DNA of 64,000 nt from positions 1 to 64,000 of the forward strand of contig CAJOHZ010000019.1 of NCBI GenBank assembly GCA_905234695.1, in the 5' to 3' direction. Position numbers and translations under genes: made by a program. The stretch's first letter is position 1; each line of letters opens with the position of its first letter. Source of the stretch: an uncultured Bacteroidales bacterium (GTDB lineage Bacteria > Bacteroidota > Bacteroidia > Bacteroidales > P3). Positions 62,152 to 64,000 of this stretch are shown here, in pieces. The notes under the pieces are model-generated. The model saw only the letters and a list, made by a program, of their open reading frames with translations, did not search any database and was not told the DNA's origin.

Positions 62152-62556
62152 ATGCCAAACTCAAAAATTACATTTATAGATTTGTTCACTGGTATTGGTG
62201 GTTCTCATCAAGCCATGACATCACTAGGTGGAAGATGTGTGTTTAAAAGTGATATTGATGAGGATTGCTTTAAAACATATGAAATTAATTATGGTATAAA
62301 GCCATCTGGTGATATAACAAAAATTGACGCAACGGATATTTCTGCACATGACGTACCGTGCGCAGGGCTTCTGTGTCAAACATTCTCTACGGGTGGGGAA
62401 AAATCGGTTTTGAGGATGAAACAAAAGGGAGATTTTTTTGATGCTAATAGAATCATATAATTCCATAAACCGGAATATGCCTTATTAGAAAACGATCGGA
62501 ATGTTTTGCAGATTGCAAAGAACGAAGGATGGAAATATGAAATAATAAGATAAAGA
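62152..62556 (+). pseudogene. Decayed cytosine-5 DNA methyltransferase (frameshifted, truncated)
   Basis: MPNSKITFIDLFTGIGGSHQAM...DVPCAGLLCQTFS; then the alternative frame reads GKIGFEDETKGRFF, then DANRII*, then HKPEYALLENDRNVLQIAKNEGWKYEIIR*. Confidence 0.75.
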
Positions 62557-62565
62557 CACAATATT

Positions 62566-63282
62566 ATGACCAGCAAAGACAAAAAATCCATTATTGAAAG
62601 CGGGAAAAACTATTTTCGTCAAATAATCATTCCTGCACATTTGAAAGGCTTGGAAAACCTTACATTGAAGGATTTTAACATCAATCCCTTTCTCATCAAT
62701 TATCTGGCCGCTTTTTTGTGTGGAAACACAGAATCAAAATCACTCGCAAAGGCATTGGTGTATCCCCGCGTATTAGGAACTAGTATCAATACAAGTTTTG
62801 GGTCTAATATTCAGTTTTTCATTGCCGGATTAAAAGAGATAACCAGTAGTGGATCTGCTGTCCCTGGTATTGATATTGAGTTCAAAGACGCCATTGACGG
62901 AAGAACAAAATATTGTCAATGTAAGGCTGGCCCTCAAACAATCAACCGTGATGACATTGACACCATATTAGGGCACTTCAAAGATTTCAAAGGAATTGCA
63001 CGACAAAACCGTTTGCGTGTTGCTGATGACGACTTGATTGTTGGTGTTCTTTATGGTGAACGCCAGAATTTATCGGCCAACTACAAAACCATCAATACTA
63101 CTTATCCCGTATACTGCGGTGCCGAGTTTTGGGAGCATTTAACCGGTGATAAGCATTTTTATCATCGCCTAACAAAGGCTTTTGGAGAAGTGGTGGAGGA
63201 AGAACATATTGATGGTAGTTTGTTGATTGAGGCCAAGATTGACGCAATAGCAAAAGAGATTGACGAGAAAGGCGGTATTTGA
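62566..63282 (+). CDS. Type II restriction endonuclease (PmeII-like family, tentative)
   Basis: PRVLGTSINTSFGSNIQFFI...GSAVPGIDIEFKDAIDGRTKYCQCKAGPQTINRDDIDTI: PD-(D/E)xK-like core; stop overlaps the downstream MTase start (TGATG). Confidence 0.65.
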   Translation: MTSKDKKSIIESGKNYFRQIIIPAHLKGLENLTLKDFNINPFLINYLAAFLCGNTESKSLAKALVYPRVLGTSINTSFGSNIQFFIAGLKEITSSGSAVPGIDIEFKDAIDGRTKYCQCKAGPQTINRDDIDTILGHFKDFKGIARQNRLRVADDDLIVGVLYGERQNLSANYKTINTTYPVYCGAEFWEHLTGDKHFYHRLTKAFGEVVEEEHIDGSLLIEAKIDAIAKEIDEKGGI

Positions 63283-64000
63283 TGAGAACTTTTCTATCTA
63301 CATCTAACTTAGCAGACATACTAGGTACGTCTATTGCCACCACACAAAGATGGGGTGAAACGGGGTTGTATCCATATCACTCTCATAATGGGAAACAGGG
63401 ATTCTACATGGAGGATCTGACGGACATCCCCCAGGTAAACCAAATGCTCAACAGCAAGTGGGAAGAAGAAATGCATGTCACACCTCTCCGCGATTTCACC
63501 TCGTTGGAGCTGTTTGCTGGTGCTGGAGGTTTGGCTTTGGGTATGCATTTTGCTGGGTTCCGTCACATTCTCCTGAATGAGATTGATCCTATGGCATCGG
63601 AAACCCTTCGATTGAATCGTCCCGATTGGAATGTGTTGGAAGGTGATGTTCACAAGGTGGATTTTACTCCATTGAGGGGCTTGGTGGATTTTGTTTCAGG
63701 AGGATTCCCCTGTCAGGCTTTTTCATACGCTGGAAAGAAGGGCGGGTTGAACGATACCAGAGGAACATTGTTCTTTGAGCTTGCACGTGCCGTCAAGGAG
63801 ATACAGCCAAAGGTCTTTATGGGAGAGAACGTGAAAGGACTCCTTTCCCATGATGACGGTAGAACGCTTGATGTCATCCGCAACGCTATTGCCGAGTTGG
63901 GTTACACATTGGTTGAACCCCGAGTGCTGAAGGCGGTTATGTATCAAGTTCCCCAAAAGAGGGAAAGACTTATACTAGTAGCCATTCGCAATGACATTGC
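63282..64000 (+). CDS. Cytosine-5 DNA methyltransferase with N-terminal HTH (MerR-like) domain; truncated by window end
   Basis: MRTFLSTSNLADILGTSIATTQRWGETGLYPYHSHNGKQGFYMEDL... then SLELFAGAGGLALGMHFAGF, GGFPCQAFSYAGKKGG, GENVKGLLSHD, VPQKRERLILVAIRN. Absent from the ORF track because it is open at the edge. Confidence 0.88.
   Translation, partial: MRTFLSTSNLADILGTSIATTQRWGETGLYPYHSHNGKQGFYMEDLTDIPQVNQMLNSKWEEEMHVTPLRDFTSLELFAGAGGLALGMHFAGFRHILLNEIDPMASETLRLNRPDWNVLEGDVHKVDFTPLRGLVDFVSGGFPCQAFSYAGKKGGLNDTRGTLFFELARAVKEIQPKVFMGENVKGLLSHDDGRTLDVIRNAIAELGYTLVEPRVLKAVMYQVPQKRERLILVAIRNDI

Overview
Chromosomal segment of a Bacteroidota (probably Bacteroidales) genome. The taxon is inferred from gene content and TTTG-N19-21-TAnnTTTG promoters. 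Main contents: (1) the 5' 9.3 kb of a giant secreted modular protein on the minus strand, open at the window edge; (2) housekeeping genes: dxr, a PpiD/SurA-like PPIase, cdd, dus, tRNA-Ser, an M49-type peptidase, a RelE/ParE-like TA pair, a POT transporter, tsaC, then rpoC-rpoB-rplL-rplJ-rplA-rplK-nusG-secE-tRNA-Trp-tuf-tRNA(Thr,Gly,Tyr,Thr); (3) pyrF, an ABC ATPase, an amidase, an lptD-like gene, merR, rseP, an LptF/G-like permease, mazG, a spoT/relA homolog, recA, an aminotransferase, an EEP nuclease and an HHH outer-membrane protein; (4) from about 55.5 kb to the window end, an AT-rich defence / restriction-modification island. The island contains a YhcG/DUF1016 nuclease, several N-terminal gene stubs, a tightly coupled three-gene unit (double-GHKL ATPase, receiver-like protein, 5mC methyltransferase), a decayed 5mC methyltransferase, a type II REase-like gene and an HTH-5mC methyltransferase running off the edge. 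The two strongest candidates for something undescribed are the GHKL/receiver/MTase operon (57092-62147) and a roughly 180-bp structured intergenic repeat. That repeat is present three times; each copy carries its own version of an 11-bp tandem repeat, and the opposing hairpin arm appears to covary with it. No database searches were run. Family calls come from motif recognition.
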